DNA of 64,000 nt from Verrucomicrobiota bacterium (GTDB lineage: Bacteria > Verrucomicrobiota > Verrucomicrobiia > Limisphaerales > JADJPG01): assembly GCA_016713365.1 (NCBI GenBank), contig JADJPG010000004.1, positions 1-64,000 on the forward strand. Reading direction: 5' to 3'. Made by a program: the position numbers and the translations under genes. Numbering within the stretch: the first letter of the stretch is position 1; every line of letters starts with the position of its first letter. Below the pieces are notes generated by a model. That model was given only the letters and a program-made list of their open reading frames with translations, was not told the DNA's origin and ran no database searches. Below, piece after piece: positions 27,353 through 36,735 of this stretch.

Positions 27353-29401
27353 ATGAAGATTCAACCTCGCATTCCACTCTCGTTCATCATCGCTCTGACT
27401 GTCATTGCAGTCCTGTGTAGCTCACTTCAACGGGCCGTCGCACAAAGTTCACTGGGAAGCTTCACCTATCAGGGCCGGCTGGCGGACACCAACGGACCTG
27501 CCACCGGGCAGTTCGATATTGGCTTCACCTTGTTTAACGCCAGCGCGGGCGGCAGCACGGTGGCGCCCGCCATCAACCGTGCATCGGTTCCCGTCACCAA
27601 CGGCTTGTTCACCGTCGTGCTGGAATTCACGGGGGTGAACATCTTCGATGGAACCGACCGCTGGCTCTCGCTCTCTGTGAAACGCTCCGGTGCCGCCGGC
27701 GCCAGCCAGGTGCTCGCGCCGCGGCAGCAGATCACCGCGACGCCGTATGCGATGACAGCTCGCGGAATCTCCGGCACCTTGCCGGCCGGGCAACTGCCGT
27801 CAAACGTGGCGCTGACAGATAGGGTGCAGACGTTCACTGCGAACCAGATTTTCCAGACCCAAGCGACTTTCAACGACCGCGTGGGCATCGGGACGAATTC
27901 GCCGCAACAGTCGCTGCATGTGGCGGGCGGCTACGTGCGGGTGGATGGCTTCGGCGGCGAGCAGGCAGTGCTCGGCGGTGATGGTGCGGGCGGCGATGTG
28001 GAGATTGGCAGTTCCAATCCGGGCGTCGGCGCGGTGGCGTTGTTCAATCAGGCCAGCGGCGACTACATGCACCTCTTCGCCAAGGGCGCGACGTTCTTTG
28101 GCACGATCTCCGGAGATGGCTCGGGATTGACCGCGCTTCCGGCGGGCCAGTTGAGCGGCAGCGTGGCGGACACGGCGTTGTCCGCGAATGTGGCGTTGCG
28201 TTCCGGCGGGAACAGTTTCACCGGGAACCAGACTCTTTCAGGCGGCAGCCTCGTCTTCGGCGACGCCAATGCGTCCCTGACATTTCCTTCGGTCAGTGCG
28301 TCGAGCGCCGCGATGATCAACATGTTCTCCGGCGGAACCCAGAACTCCAATCGCATGGTGCTGGCGCATTCGGCGGGGTTTCCCACCTGGGGCTTGCAGT
28401 ATCAGGACAGCACGGATCAATTCAATTTCGTGGGTAGCGGCAACACCGCCATGAGCGTGGTGCTCAGCGGCGGCGGTCGCGTAGGCATCGGCACCAGCAC
28501 ACCGCAATCCCGGCTGGACGTGGCGGGAGAAATTCGCGCCAGCGTCGTCACCGGCACTGCGGCAAGTGGAAACGCCGTGCAAGGCACCTCCACCTCCGGC
28601 AACGGTGTGCAGGGAACTTCCGCTTCGCCTTCTACCAGCGGCGTCTATGGCGAGAACAACAGTGGCGGCGGCTTCGGTGTTGCCGGGCGCGCCTCTGCTG
28701 CCGGCTACGGCGTTTACGGTGACAATCCGGATCCTGCCGGCTGGGCTGGCGCGTTCACTGGTAACCTCTATTACAGCGGCACCCAGAGCAAACTCGACGT
28801 CGGTGAAAACTTCGCGTCCTACATCCGTTCGGCCGATCTATTCTTTGGCTACTCGGGCCGTCGCGGCACGCCCGGACGTGCGCTCGTCGACTTCTCGGAC
28901 ACGCTCCATCTCAACTTCGCCGACGATTGGGCCAACACCTTCATCGGCGGTGCGAACGTCAGCGTCTGCACGCTCACCATTCGCGGCGGTTGTGACATCG
29001 CTGAGCCGTTCAAGATGACCGACAGCGAAATCCCCAAGGGCTCCGTCGTGATCATCGACGAGAACAACCCGGGCCATCTCAAGATGAGCTCCGAAGCGCA
29101 CGACCGCCGCGTGGCCGGCATCATCAGCGGCGCCAATGGCGTGAACACCGGCGTGCAACTCACGCAGGAAGGCATGTTCGAGAATGGCCAGAACGTCGCG
29201 CTGAGCGGGCGCGTTTACGTTCAGGCGGACACCGGCAATGGCGCGATCAAGCCCGGCGATCTCTTGACCACTTCCGATGTTCCCGGCCACGCCATGAAGG
29301 TCACCGACCACGCGAAGGCGCAGGGCGCGATCCTCGGCAAGGCGATGACGAGCCTCGAGAAGGGCAAGGGCTACGTGCTCGTGCTGGTGACGCTCCAGTA
29401 A
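27353..29401 (+). CDS. Secreted tail-fibre-like protein with C-terminal appendage domain
   Basis: 682 residues from ATG 27353 (MKIQPRIPLSFIIALTVIAV), giving a signal peptide; 14 in-frame codons upstream are probably not used. The N-terminus has the FTYQGRLADTNGPATGQF module, repeated strands typical of phage tail fibres and autotransporters (VGIGTNSPQQSLHVAGG, VGIGTSTPQSRLDVAGEIRA, NAVQGTSTSGNGVQGTS), and a C-terminal region (FKMTDSEIPKGSVVIIDENN, LTTSDVPGHAMKVTDHA, ILGKAMTSLEKGKGYVLVLV) like Peptidase_G2/IMC autoproteolytic appendages. Likely a trimeric fibre on the cell surface; trimerisation is inferred. First gene of a four-gene run with gaps of 16, 16 and 11 bases. Confidence 0.8.
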   Translation: MKIQPRIPLSFIIALTVIAVLCSSLQRAVAQSSLGSFTYQGRLADTNGPATGQFDIGFTLFNASAGGSTVAPAINRASVPVTNGLFTVVLEFTGVNIFDGTDRWLSLSVKRSGAAGASQVLAPRQQITATPYAMTARGISGTLPAGQLPSNVALTDRVQTFTANQIFQTQATFNDRVGIGTNSPQQSLHVAGGYVRVDGFGGEQAVLGGDGAGGDVEIGSSNPGVGAVALFNQASGDYMHLFAKGATFFGTISGDGSGLTALPAGQLSGSVADTALSANVALRSGGNSFTGNQTLSGGSLVFGDANASLTFPSVSASSAAMINMFSGGTQNSNRMVLAHSAGFPTWGLQYQDSTDQFNFVGSGNTAMSVVLSGGGRVGIGTSTPQSRLDVAGEIRASVVTGTAASGNAVQGTSTSGNGVQGTSASPSTSGVYGENNSGGGFGVAGRASAAGYGVYGDNPDPAGWAGAFTGNLYYSGTQSKLDVGENFASYIRSADLFFGYSGRRGTPGRALVDFSDTLHLNFADDWANTFIGGANVSVCTLTIRGGCDIAEPFKMTDSEIPKGSVVIIDENNPGHLKMSSEAHDRRVAGIISGANGVNTGVQLTQEGMFENGQNVALSGRVYVQADTGNGAIKPGDLLTTSDVPGHAMKVTDHAKAQGAILGKAMTSLEKGKGYVLVLVTLQ

Positions 29402-29417
29402 TTGGAAAGACCGTTCC

Positions 29418-30521
29418 ATGAAACGCAATCTCGCCACGACGCTGACCGCCGTGTTCGTCCTCGGCGGATGCTTCGCGCCGTCGCTGCGCGCAGACGCCAC
29501 CAAAGAGCCTGCGCCCTTTCCAGAGTCGCCTTTCCAACCGGACCTCACACCCGGCTACGTCGTGATCGAGGGCGACATCCAGATTCCACTGGCGCAGTTC
29601 CAGGCTCTGACCGGCGGCGGCATCCAGGCGGCAGGAACTTTCGGTCCCGCGACTCTCTGGCCCGGAGGTGTCGTGCCCTTTGATTTCGTGACCACCGGGA
29701 TTGGAGCGGTCTCCGCGGCGAATCAAACCGCCGCGATCAACGCCATGAACGCGATCGCGGCCCGCGCTGGCGTGGTCTTTCGGGCGGCCGTGGCGGCGGA
29801 TGGGAATCGCATTCGCTTTCAAAACAGCGGGTTCAACAATTCGCCGGTCGGCATGGTGGGCGGAACGCAGATCATCAACATCGTCAGTTGGGGCAGCGAG
29901 ATCATCATCTGCCACGAGATCTATCATTCCCTCGGCTTCCAGCATGAGCAGAGCCGTTTGGACCGTGGCAACTTCGTGACCATTAACCTCGCCAACATCT
30001 GCGGGTCCGGTGTCTCCGTTGGTTGCACCTCCGGACTCGCCGCGGGCCAATGCTGTCTTTGCGTGGACAACGCGGGGAACTGCATCCCGTGCAACTTCAA
30101 CTTCGGCACCGTGAACAACTCCTTCACTTACGGGCCATACGATTTTGATTCGTTCATGCACTACGGTCCGACGGCCTTCACCTGCAACGGGCAGAACACC
30201 ATTACCGTCAACGCGCCTTGGGATACCCAGTGGCAGAATGCCATCGGACAGCGCGACCATTTCTCGTACTACGACCGGATCAACTGTCGCGCCCAGTATC
30301 CATTTCCGAATGATCGCTGGCTCCAGCGCGATCGTTTCGGCCTTCCGTTCGGCACATTTCAGGATCCGTTCCTGAGTACCACGCTTTCTGATGCGCTGGC
30401 CGGCGTGCCGTCGGGCGGAACGCTGTTCGTGAAGTTCGGCAACAACTACGGCGGTGTCGGCACGCATACCAAGGCGGTCACGATCGTCGCGCCCATCGGC
30501 GACGTGAAGTTCGGTAACTGA
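29418..30521 (+). CDS. Astacin-like zinc metalloprotease (M12A), secreted
   Basis: 367 residues with a signal sequence (MKRNLATTLTAVFVLGGCFA); the LGGC could act as a lipobox. The astacin zinc site is complete: HEIYHSLGFQHEQSRLDR, with His166, Glu167, His170 and His176, and the Met-turn SFMHYG. WPGGVVPFDF resembles the astacin N-terminal W..G.VPY start. A Cys-rich insert (GQCCLCVDNAGNCIPCNF) sits between zinc site and Met-turn. It should cleave proteins outside the cell. Located 16 bases after the fibre-like gene and 16 before a degenerate M43-like gene, so processing of the neighbours is possible, but this is inference. Confidence 0.92.
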   Translation: MKRNLATTLTAVFVLGGCFAPSLRADATKEPAPFPESPFQPDLTPGYVVIEGDIQIPLAQFQALTGGGIQAAGTFGPATLWPGGVVPFDFVTTGIGAVSAANQTAAINAMNAIAARAGVVFRAAVAADGNRIRFQNSGFNNSPVGMVGGTQIINIVSWGSEIIICHEIYHSLGFQHEQSRLDRGNFVTINLANICGSGVSVGCTSGLAAGQCCLCVDNAGNCIPCNFNFGTVNNSFTYGPYDFDSFMHYGPTAFTCNGQNTITVNAPWDTQWQNAIGQRDHFSYYDRINCRAQYPFPNDRWLQRDRFGLPFGTFQDPFLSTTLSDALAGVPSGGTLFVKFGNNYGGVGTHTKAVTIVAPIGDVKFGN

Positions 30522-30537
30522 ACGACGGGAAAAATTT

Positions 30538-31596
30538 ATGACGTACCTTCTCCGCCTCTGCTTTGCCGCGGTTCTCCTCTTTGTGATTCCGGTGCGCGGG
30601 CAATACATTGAGATTCGCCTGTCCTACAAGGCGGTTCTCAATCCCGCCAACGGCCAGCGCGCGCAAGACTTCACCGATGCGCAGATCGATCAAGCGATCG
30701 CACGGATGAACCAGCTCCATGCCGGCTACAACCGTGGCTTCCGGTTTGTGCGGGTGGAGCCAGTCTGGAACATCGGCAGCCTCGGGGACACCACTGGTCC
30801 GAGCCGCTGGTTCAACTCGAACTTCGCCAGTCAGAACAATGGCCTCATCTTGCGCGATCAGATGGAAACTGCTGCACGAAATGACGTGCGATACCTTTGG
30901 AACAACAGCGCGATCAACATCTACCTCACTGGCGGTATCAGCGGTGGGCTCGGCTCGCGTCCGGGTCACGACATCGTTCTCCTCGGCGGTGCCATCGCTG
31001 GAGACGGAGCCCGGCACCTGCGCGAGATCGGTCACTACTTCGACGTGTGCGACATTCAAGGCTGCGATTGTGGTGATTGCGGGCCGAACGTTGGTCAGTG
31101 CAATACCCCGGGGGACGACGGCCTCTTCGATACCCCGCCTGACCTTCCGTGCTGGGACCAGAACGCGAGCGCGAACTACAACTACGGAGCGCCCTATGCC
31201 AGTCTCACCCCGGGCCAGCAGGCGGATGTGGACACGGCTTTCTTCAATCTCATGTCCCCGCGCGGCGCCGGCATCCGTTTGACTCGCGGCCAGCTGGATC
31301 GCTGGACCGATACGGCCAGCGGGACGCGTCGCAGTGTCACCACCGGGCGCACCTGGTATGTGCAGGCATTCGCGAATCCGTGCTTGTTCCAGACCGGATA
31401 CAGCGAGTGTGGCTTCTTTCTCGGTGGCCCGTTGGGAGGGTTCCTGACCGCCACCGAATTGGCCAATCCCGCCGGAGGAGATGTGATTCGAATAACCTCC
31501 TCGGTCAATGAGACGGACAACCTGCCGCGCACTTATTCGAGGCCAGCCACCTGGCGCAATGCTGCGAGTTACCCCATCACCATCGGCCGTCCTTAG
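30538..31596 (+). CDS. Degenerate pappalysin-like (M43) secreted protein, zinc ligands lost
   Basis: 352 residues with a signal peptide (MTYLLRLCFAAVLLFVIPVRG). The layout follows M43 metalloproteases: INIYLTGGISG, GHDIVLLGG, the would-be zinc helix, then a Cys-rich QGCDCGDC segment, DDGLFDTPPDLPCW, a Met-turn-like FFNLMSPRG and LTRGQLDRW. But the zinc helix reads HLREIGHYFDVCD: the first ligand His of HExxH is Arg162 and the third is Asp172; Glu163 and His166 remain. It is therefore probably a non-catalytic relative used for binding or inhibition. The surrounding frame is intact. Function inferred from sequence only. Confidence 0.65.
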   Translation: MTYLLRLCFAAVLLFVIPVRGQYIEIRLSYKAVLNPANGQRAQDFTDAQIDQAIARMNQLHAGYNRGFRFVRVEPVWNIGSLGDTTGPSRWFNSNFASQNNGLILRDQMETAARNDVRYLWNNSAINIYLTGGISGGLGSRPGHDIVLLGGAIAGDGARHLREIGHYFDVCDIQGCDCGDCGPNVGQCNTPGDDGLFDTPPDLPCWDQNASANYNYGAPYASLTPGQQADVDTAFFNLMSPRGAGIRLTRGQLDRWTDTASGTRRSVTTGRTWYVQAFANPCLFQTGYSECGFFLGGPLGGFLTATELANPAGGDVIRITSSVNETDNLPRTYSRPATWRNAASYPITIGRP

Positions 31597-31607
31597 TGGA
31601 GAACATC

Positions 31608-32054
31608 ATGAAATTGAATCAACCATTACAAGTGGCGCTGGCCATGACCGCGCTCACCTTCACGCTCGATGCCGGCGCTCAAAGCTATTCCATCGACTGG
31701 TTCAAGATCGCCGGCGGCGGCGGCACCAGCACGGGCGGAGTGTATTCGCTCAGCGGCACGGTCGGTCAGCACGATGCCGGAGGGCCGTTGACGAACGGAG
31801 TTTATTCTTTGACCGGTGGCTTCTGGGCGCTGCCCATCGCGGTGCAGACGGCTGGCGCGCCGGCCTTGGTCATCGAACCGTTGGGTGCCGGACAGGCCCG
31901 CATTTCTTGGGCGCCGAATTCGCCGGGCTTTGTCCTGCAGGAAACGCCGAGTCTCGCTCCGGCGAATTGGGTGAACGCTCCAAGCGGGGCGTTGAATCCG
32001 GTGACAGTCTCGGCGGTTCCACCGGCCAAGTATTACCGGCTGCACAGGCCGTGA
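31608..32054 (+). CDS. Small secreted protein of a Verrucomicrobial surface family
   Basis: 148 residues. ATG 31608 is chosen because a GGAGA lies five bases before it; a GTG at 31596 is in frame but inside the previous stop. Signal peptide MKLNQPLQVALAMTALTFTL. The body has YSIDWFKIAGGGGTSTGGVY, SLSGTVGQHDAGGPL and VYSLTGGFWAL, a repeated pattern frequently seen in short secreted proteins of this phylum, then a fibronectin/Ig-like end with WAPNSPGFVLQETPSL and AKYYRLHRP. No enzyme motif. Last gene of the four-gene run that starts at 27353. Function unknown. Confidence 0.7.
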   Translation: MKLNQPLQVALAMTALTFTLDAGAQSYSIDWFKIAGGGGTSTGGVYSLSGTVGQHDAGGPLTNGVYSLTGGFWALPIAVQTAGAPALVIEPLGAGQARISWAPNSPGFVLQETPSLAPANWVNAPSGALNPVTVSAVPPAKYYRLHRP

Positions 32055-32328
32055 ACCGGATCCGTCGGTCACGGCGGGGCGCCTGCTGGCTTTTGAGCTA
32101 CGGTTTCTTCCATCTTCTGAAACGGTGCGTTGGCGACTCTTTGCGAGTTTGATTCGTAGAAGTAATGAGCCTTCCCGAGTTTAACCTTGTTCAAAGGGCG
32201 GCGGCGTGTTGTAGTCGTCGCGTCTACTTCTAGTCCGTTTCCAAAGGAATCGCTTCGCTGTTTCGAAGCTTGGCTCCTTGCAGTCCGGAGCTTCTTTTGG
32301 ATGAGCCCGTCAACCAAAGGCAATCAGT
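32055..32328. other. Leader region with several short inverted repeats
   Basis: 274 bases between the small secreted protein and the Ig/PA14-like gene. Seen: GCTTCG...CGAAGC around 32252-32269, GCTCC...GGAGC around 32273-32291 followed by TTCTTTT, and TAGAAGTA around 32157 matched by TACTTCTA around 32225. The GCTCC/GGAGC hairpin with its T-rich end stands about 32 bases before ATG 32329 and could be a weak terminator or attenuator. I recognise no known riboswitch. Confidence 0.35.
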
Positions 32329-35163
32329 ATGCGTTACTCAGCACTTAGGAAAACCCTCCTCTTATCTGTCGGCATCCTCGCACTCGCGTTCCAGGCGAAG
32401 GCCCAGGACATCCAGGTTATCTCCTACACGAACACGACCTGGATCTATAACGACAGTTCCACGGCCGCCAACAATCCCGGCACCGCGTGGAAGGAACCCG
32501 GCTTTGTCCCTGTGATCGGCAGTGGGGAGAACGAATGGAAGGCTGGCGGTCGCGGCCTGTTCGGCAATGACGACTCAGCCGTTTACAACCAGGCGGACGA
32601 TCCGTTCCGTGGTGGCAATCTCGGTTTCGCCACGCCGTTGAACCGGCTTATCAACGGCACTGCGGGCCGCGTCACGTTCTACTTCATCACCAAGTTCGAC
32701 TGGCCCTACGATCCCGCCGGCGTGATCCTGCGCGGCACGAACTATCTCGATGATGGAGCCATCGTTTACCTCAATGGCGTGGAGGTCTTCCGGGCCCGCG
32801 TGTCTGGTGACCCCGGCACCCCGCCAGACTGGTCTACGCTGGCGGCGAATCAAGGCGCTGAAGGCGTGCCGGAGCCGCTTGAGTACAGTGCTACTTCACT
32901 GGTGCAGGGCGAGAACGTTCTGGCGGTCGAAGTTCACCAATCGAGCACCGGCAGCTCTGACGTCGCGTTCGCCACGGCGTTGCGCGCCGTGATTCCCTTC
33001 GCGCCGGTGGTCACCTCAACCAACGAGCCTGCGGATCGCGCGGTCGTTCAGAATCGCAGCACCACCCTCACCGTCACCGGTGATGGCTCTCCGCGTCCCA
33101 CCTTTCAGTGGTATGTGGACGACATTCCGATTCCCGGTGCTACTGAGCCGAGCTACACGATCCCGAGCATGAAGGACACGGATGCCGGCGTGTACAAGGT
33201 GATCCTCAGCAACGAATTCGGTTCCGCCTCCAGCCGCGGTGCGATTGTCTCCTACGTCCCCGATACCCAGCCGCCCACCGTGGTCAGCGTCGTAGCCGAC
33301 AACAGTTTCAACACGGTCATCATCGAACTCGACGAGGTAGTCACGGCGGATACCGCTCAGGATCTTTTCGGCTATGAAATTACCGATGGGCCGAATCTCC
33401 CTGGAATTATTGCCGCCCGGCTGCTCGCCGATGGCAAGACGGTCGTCCTCGGACTGGATGCTTCTTTGGAAGCTGACACGACCTACACAATCGAGGTGAA
33501 ATCTCCGACGGATCTGGTCGACCTCACCATTGCAGCGGGCACCACGGCCACCTTCCGCACATGGAAAGTTGTTCCGGGCTTCCTGACCTTCGAGACCTAC
33601 AACACTCCGGAAGCCGGTGTGGAAATCATCAAGCTTACCAGCGCGCCGACCTTCCCCTTCGACCCGCGCGAAACCTTCTACATCAATTCATTCGACACGC
33701 GTAAGGCGTATCCGGATGACTCGCATGAACAGTTTGGCGGGCGTCTCAGCGGCGTGTTCATTCCGCCCACGTCCGGCAACTGGATCTTCTATCTCAGCAG
33801 CGATGATTCCTCCGAGCTCTACCTGAACCCCGTCGGAAAAGATGCGGCTGGAAAGATCCTCATGACCGCGGAAACCGGTTGTTGCAACGGCTTCGCTGCC
33901 CATCCGTCGGCGGCGCAAACCCTGACGGCGGGCGAGGCTTATTACATTGAAGCCATCTACAAAGAAGGCGGTGGCGGCGACTACTGCCGCGTGGCGGCCA
34001 AGCTGGAATCCGATCCGACGGATCCCAACACGCTCTCGCCCATTCCCGCTGCCTGGCTCGGCACGTTCGTTTACCCGGTCGGCCTGGGCATTAACATTAC
34101 CCAAAATCCTGCCAACCAGATCGCCTCCCTGAGCAAGGCGGTTCAAACCGTCGGCCTGGAAGACTTCAACACCACGGGCGCCGGTTTCACGGTCTTGACC
34201 CCGAATGCCTTCCAAGGCACGCCGTGGTCCTATAGCGCTGGCACGGGCAGCTGGCAGGTGAACCAGTTGGATACGGAGAACGGTGCGGCAAACACCAGCT
34301 ACCTGACCACGCCCGCACTGAGCGTGGTCCAGAGCGGACCTCTGACGGTTACCATCGTTCACCGCTGGAGCCTTGAGCCGGACAACTGGGACGGTTGCAA
34401 ACTGCAGGTCAGCATCAATGGCGGCGCTTTCAACGCAGTGCCTGGCACGGCCTTCAGCGCCGTTGGTTACAACGGCACCGTGGTGGCCGGTAATTCCGTG
34501 ATCACGGGACAAGAGGCATGGGTGCTGACCTCGGCGGGTCACCAGGATCCTGCCTACCTCACCAGCGTGGCCAACCTCGGCGACCTGAACGCCGGCGACA
34601 CGGTTCAGCTGCGGTTTGTCTACGGCGGTGACACCAACACCAAGGGACCCTTCACGCCCAGCTGGGAGATCAACAGCGTCGAGTTCTCGCCCGCGCTGGA
34701 GAGCAACTACGCTGACGCAGCCGTCACGTTTACCGCAGTCGCCGAAGCGACCCTCAATTCCGCTCCCACCCCCGTGGCTTATCAATGGCAACGGAACGAC
34801 GGAGCCGGGTTCTCCGATATCGCTGGAGCCACGTCCTCCTCGTACTCATTCGTGCCGACCGGGCGCGATGGTGGTGCGATATTCCGCGCCGTCGTCACCT
34901 CACCGGGTGCTGAAGCGACCACCACCGAAGCCAAGCTCGATGTCGTGCCGAAACACACGATCACGGTGACCGGCGGGTCCGCCACCATCTCCTGGCCCGT
35001 TCCATCCACTGGCTTTGTGTTGGAGCAGACCTCTGCTCTGCTCACACCTGCCACCACCGTCTGGACACCGGTCGCAGTCGCTCCGACCGTTTCCGGCGGC
35101 TTCAACACCGTCACGATCACCGGCGCTGGCGTGGGACAGAAGTTCTACCGCCTGACGAAGTAA
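32329..35163 (+). CDS. Large secreted Ig-like/PA14-like protein
   Basis: 944 residues, signal peptide MRYSALRKTLLLSVGILALA. Residues about 30-220 form a carbohydrate-binding-like segment (YNDSSTAANNPGTAWKEPGF, YLDDGAIVYLNGVEVFR, GENVLAVEVHQSSTGSSDVAF) often found in this phylum. An Ig-like domain (RPTFQWYVDDIPIPG, DAGVYKVILSNEFGSASS) follows, then an SbsA Ig-like segment, then a PA14-like region (GRLSGVFIPPTSGNWIFYLS, SDDSSELYLN, AGEAYYIEAIYKEGGGGDYC). The rest contains galactose-binding-like and Ig strands (VAYQWQRNDGAGFSDIAGAT). No catalytic motif. Probably a surface or extracellular binding protein. Confidence 0.82.
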   Translation: MRYSALRKTLLLSVGILALAFQAKAQDIQVISYTNTTWIYNDSSTAANNPGTAWKEPGFVPVIGSGENEWKAGGRGLFGNDDSAVYNQADDPFRGGNLGFATPLNRLINGTAGRVTFYFITKFDWPYDPAGVILRGTNYLDDGAIVYLNGVEVFRARVSGDPGTPPDWSTLAANQGAEGVPEPLEYSATSLVQGENVLAVEVHQSSTGSSDVAFATALRAVIPFAPVVTSTNEPADRAVVQNRSTTLTVTGDGSPRPTFQWYVDDIPIPGATEPSYTIPSMKDTDAGVYKVILSNEFGSASSRGAIVSYVPDTQPPTVVSVVADNSFNTVIIELDEVVTADTAQDLFGYEITDGPNLPGIIAARLLADGKTVVLGLDASLEADTTYTIEVKSPTDLVDLTIAAGTTATFRTWKVVPGFLTFETYNTPEAGVEIIKLTSAPTFPFDPRETFYINSFDTRKAYPDDSHEQFGGRLSGVFIPPTSGNWIFYLSSDDSSELYLNPVGKDAAGKILMTAETGCCNGFAAHPSAAQTLTAGEAYYIEAIYKEGGGGDYCRVAAKLESDPTDPNTLSPIPAAWLGTFVYPVGLGINITQNPANQIASLSKAVQTVGLEDFNTTGAGFTVLTPNAFQGTPWSYSAGTGSWQVNQLDTENGAANTSYLTTPALSVVQSGPLTVTIVHRWSLEPDNWDGCKLQVSINGGAFNAVPGTAFSAVGYNGTVVAGNSVITGQEAWVLTSAGHQDPAYLTSVANLGDLNAGDTVQLRFVYGGDTNTKGPFTPSWEINSVEFSPALESNYADAAVTFTAVAEATLNSAPTPVAYQWQRNDGAGFSDIAGATSSSYSFVPTGRDGGAIFRAVVTSPGAEATTTEAKLDVVPKHTITVTGGSATISWPVPSTGFVLEQTSALLTPATTVWTPVAVAPTVSGGFNTVTITGAGVGQKFYRLTK

Positions 35164-35229
35164 TCGAACATCGGCAGTCAATAGATTGATTCGCGGCCGG
35201 CCGTGCTTGGGCGTTTCCCGGAAACGGGT

Positions 35230-36690
35230 TCAGCGCTCGACACGGCCGGCGACGCGAAAGCCGATCGATTCCGAGTCGTAATCCGTGGTGTCGAACTCGA
35301 AGTCGTGCGAGCCGGTGTAAAATTCGTTGTAGTACCACGACCCGCCGCGAATCCGGCGATTGCGCAGCGGCTGAAACTCGCTCGTCCACTCCGTCCATTC
35401 CTGGACATTCCCTCCCTGATCGTAAGTGCCGTAGAACGTGCGCGACTGCGTGTACGCGCCGACGTCCGTGGCCATCCGTCCCGTTTCGCAGCACGTGTTC
35501 GCTGAGTTCGGTCCGCCCGGCGGCGGTTCGGAGATCGGCGCATCGTAGCTCTGATACGGAAACAGCCAGTAGTCTCCGAAATCTCCGCCCACGTCCCCCG
35601 GTTGATGATACGCCGCCTTGTACCATTCATCGTCACTCGGCAGCCAGAACCGCGCGCCGGGATTGCGCAACACATTCTCCGCGGCGACCGCTTCCGGCGT
35701 GAGCGTGTAGGCACCATCTTCAGTCGTTGTCTCATCCTGCGGACCGGAAGGCTGACCGTTATGCAGCCAGTTGCAGAAGCGCAGCACGTCGTAGAAATCC
35801 ACCAGCACCGCCGGGCGATGCCCCATGCCGGGCTTTACCTCGTAATGAAATTCTCCGGGCGAACCGCTCCGCGTGATGCCCGCGTGGACGTTCTCGGCCG
35901 AGTTGGTGTTGTAGAGGCTACGCGGATCATCCGCCGCGACGGCGTTCAGGAACGCCGCGTATTGGTGGTTGTTCACCTCGTACTTCCCGATCCGGAAATC
36001 GTAGCCCACTACGCCCTTGCCATTCACATCCGGCGGATTCCCCGCATTCGTCACCGTTACGAACGGAATCGGAATCCGCCAAAGTCGCTCCATCTGCCGA
36101 GTCGAAAGTGTCGTCGCCACGACATTGCTCAACGCCGAACCATCGCCTCTCACGCCACCGGCGAAGGTCACGGTGCTGCGAAATGTCTGCTCGCTGTCGA
36201 GCCGCGCGACGTTCGTCGACAACTGCGTATCGGGCAGCGTGCCCGTCAGGCTCGCGGCCTTCAGAGTGAAGATCGAGTAAGGCGACGGCGTGAGCTTCTG
36301 TCGCGGCACGAGCGTGGTGAAAAGCGCGCTCGAACCCGCCGGGCGCACTGCAATCTCCAGCCAGCTATTCGCGCCGGAGAACGCTTCGATGCCGAAATCG
36401 AGGGTGCTGGTGAAGACGCCGTTGCTGACCGAAACGGCGAGGTTCGTAATCGCCGGGCCGACTGATGCGCCGCCAGCAACTTCGCTGAACAGCGCGAACC
36501 GAAAGTCATGCGCGCCGCCGGTGGCCGTTCCATTTTCCAGCAGCCGGCCTTGGTAGGTAAACGCGCTGGCGGCGGTCTGCGCCTGTGCGGGGAACAAGCC
36601 GCCGCGCCACGCGATCAGGGCGAGAAGGGGCAGCACGGTGCGGTGCAAAGTTCGATCAACCATACGTCGTTCAGTGGTGGAGTTCGGCAT
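35230..36690 (-). CDS. Formylglycine-generating-enzyme-like (SUMF1 domain) protein with tail-fibre-like N-terminus
   Basis: About 486 residues from ATG 36690 (MPNSTTERRMVDRTLHR); ATG 36663 is an alternative and no good Shine-Dalgarno separates them. Signal peptide around VLPLLALIAWRGGLFPAQAQ. N-terminal third is the TYQGRLLENGTATGGAHDF module also found in the fibre-like protein at 27353. The C-terminal half is SUMF1/FGE-like: YEVNNHQYAAFLNAV, AVLVDFYDVLRFCNWLHNG, RFWLPSDDEWYKAAYHQPG, GNVQEWTEW and RRIRGGSWYYN. Cysteines corresponding to the FGE active pair are not obvious, so true formylglycine activity is doubtful; many such domains are structural or chaperone-like. Confidence 0.82.
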   Translation of the reverse strand: MPNSTTERRMVDRTLHRTVLPLLALIAWRGGLFPAQAQTAASAFTYQGRLLENGTATGGAHDFRFALFSEVAGGASVGPAITNLAVSVSNGVFTSTLDFGIEAFSGANSWLEIAVRPAGSSALFTTLVPRQKLTPSPYSIFTLKAASLTGTLPDTQLSTNVARLDSEQTFRSTVTFAGGVRGDGSALSNVVATTLSTRQMERLWRIPIPFVTVTNAGNPPDVNGKGVVGYDFRIGKYEVNNHQYAAFLNAVAADDPRSLYNTNSAENVHAGITRSGSPGEFHYEVKPGMGHRPAVLVDFYDVLRFCNWLHNGQPSGPQDETTTEDGAYTLTPEAVAAENVLRNPGARFWLPSDDEWYKAAYHQPGDVGGDFGDYWLFPYQSYDAPISEPPPGGPNSANTCCETGRMATDVGAYTQSRTFYGTYDQGGNVQEWTEWTSEFQPLRNRRIRGGSWYYNEFYTGSHDFEFDTTDYDSESIGFRVAGRVER

Positions 36691-36735
36691 AGTTATCAGC
36701 GGTTGATGGCGGATTCGCAAGCGGGCTTCTCGAGA

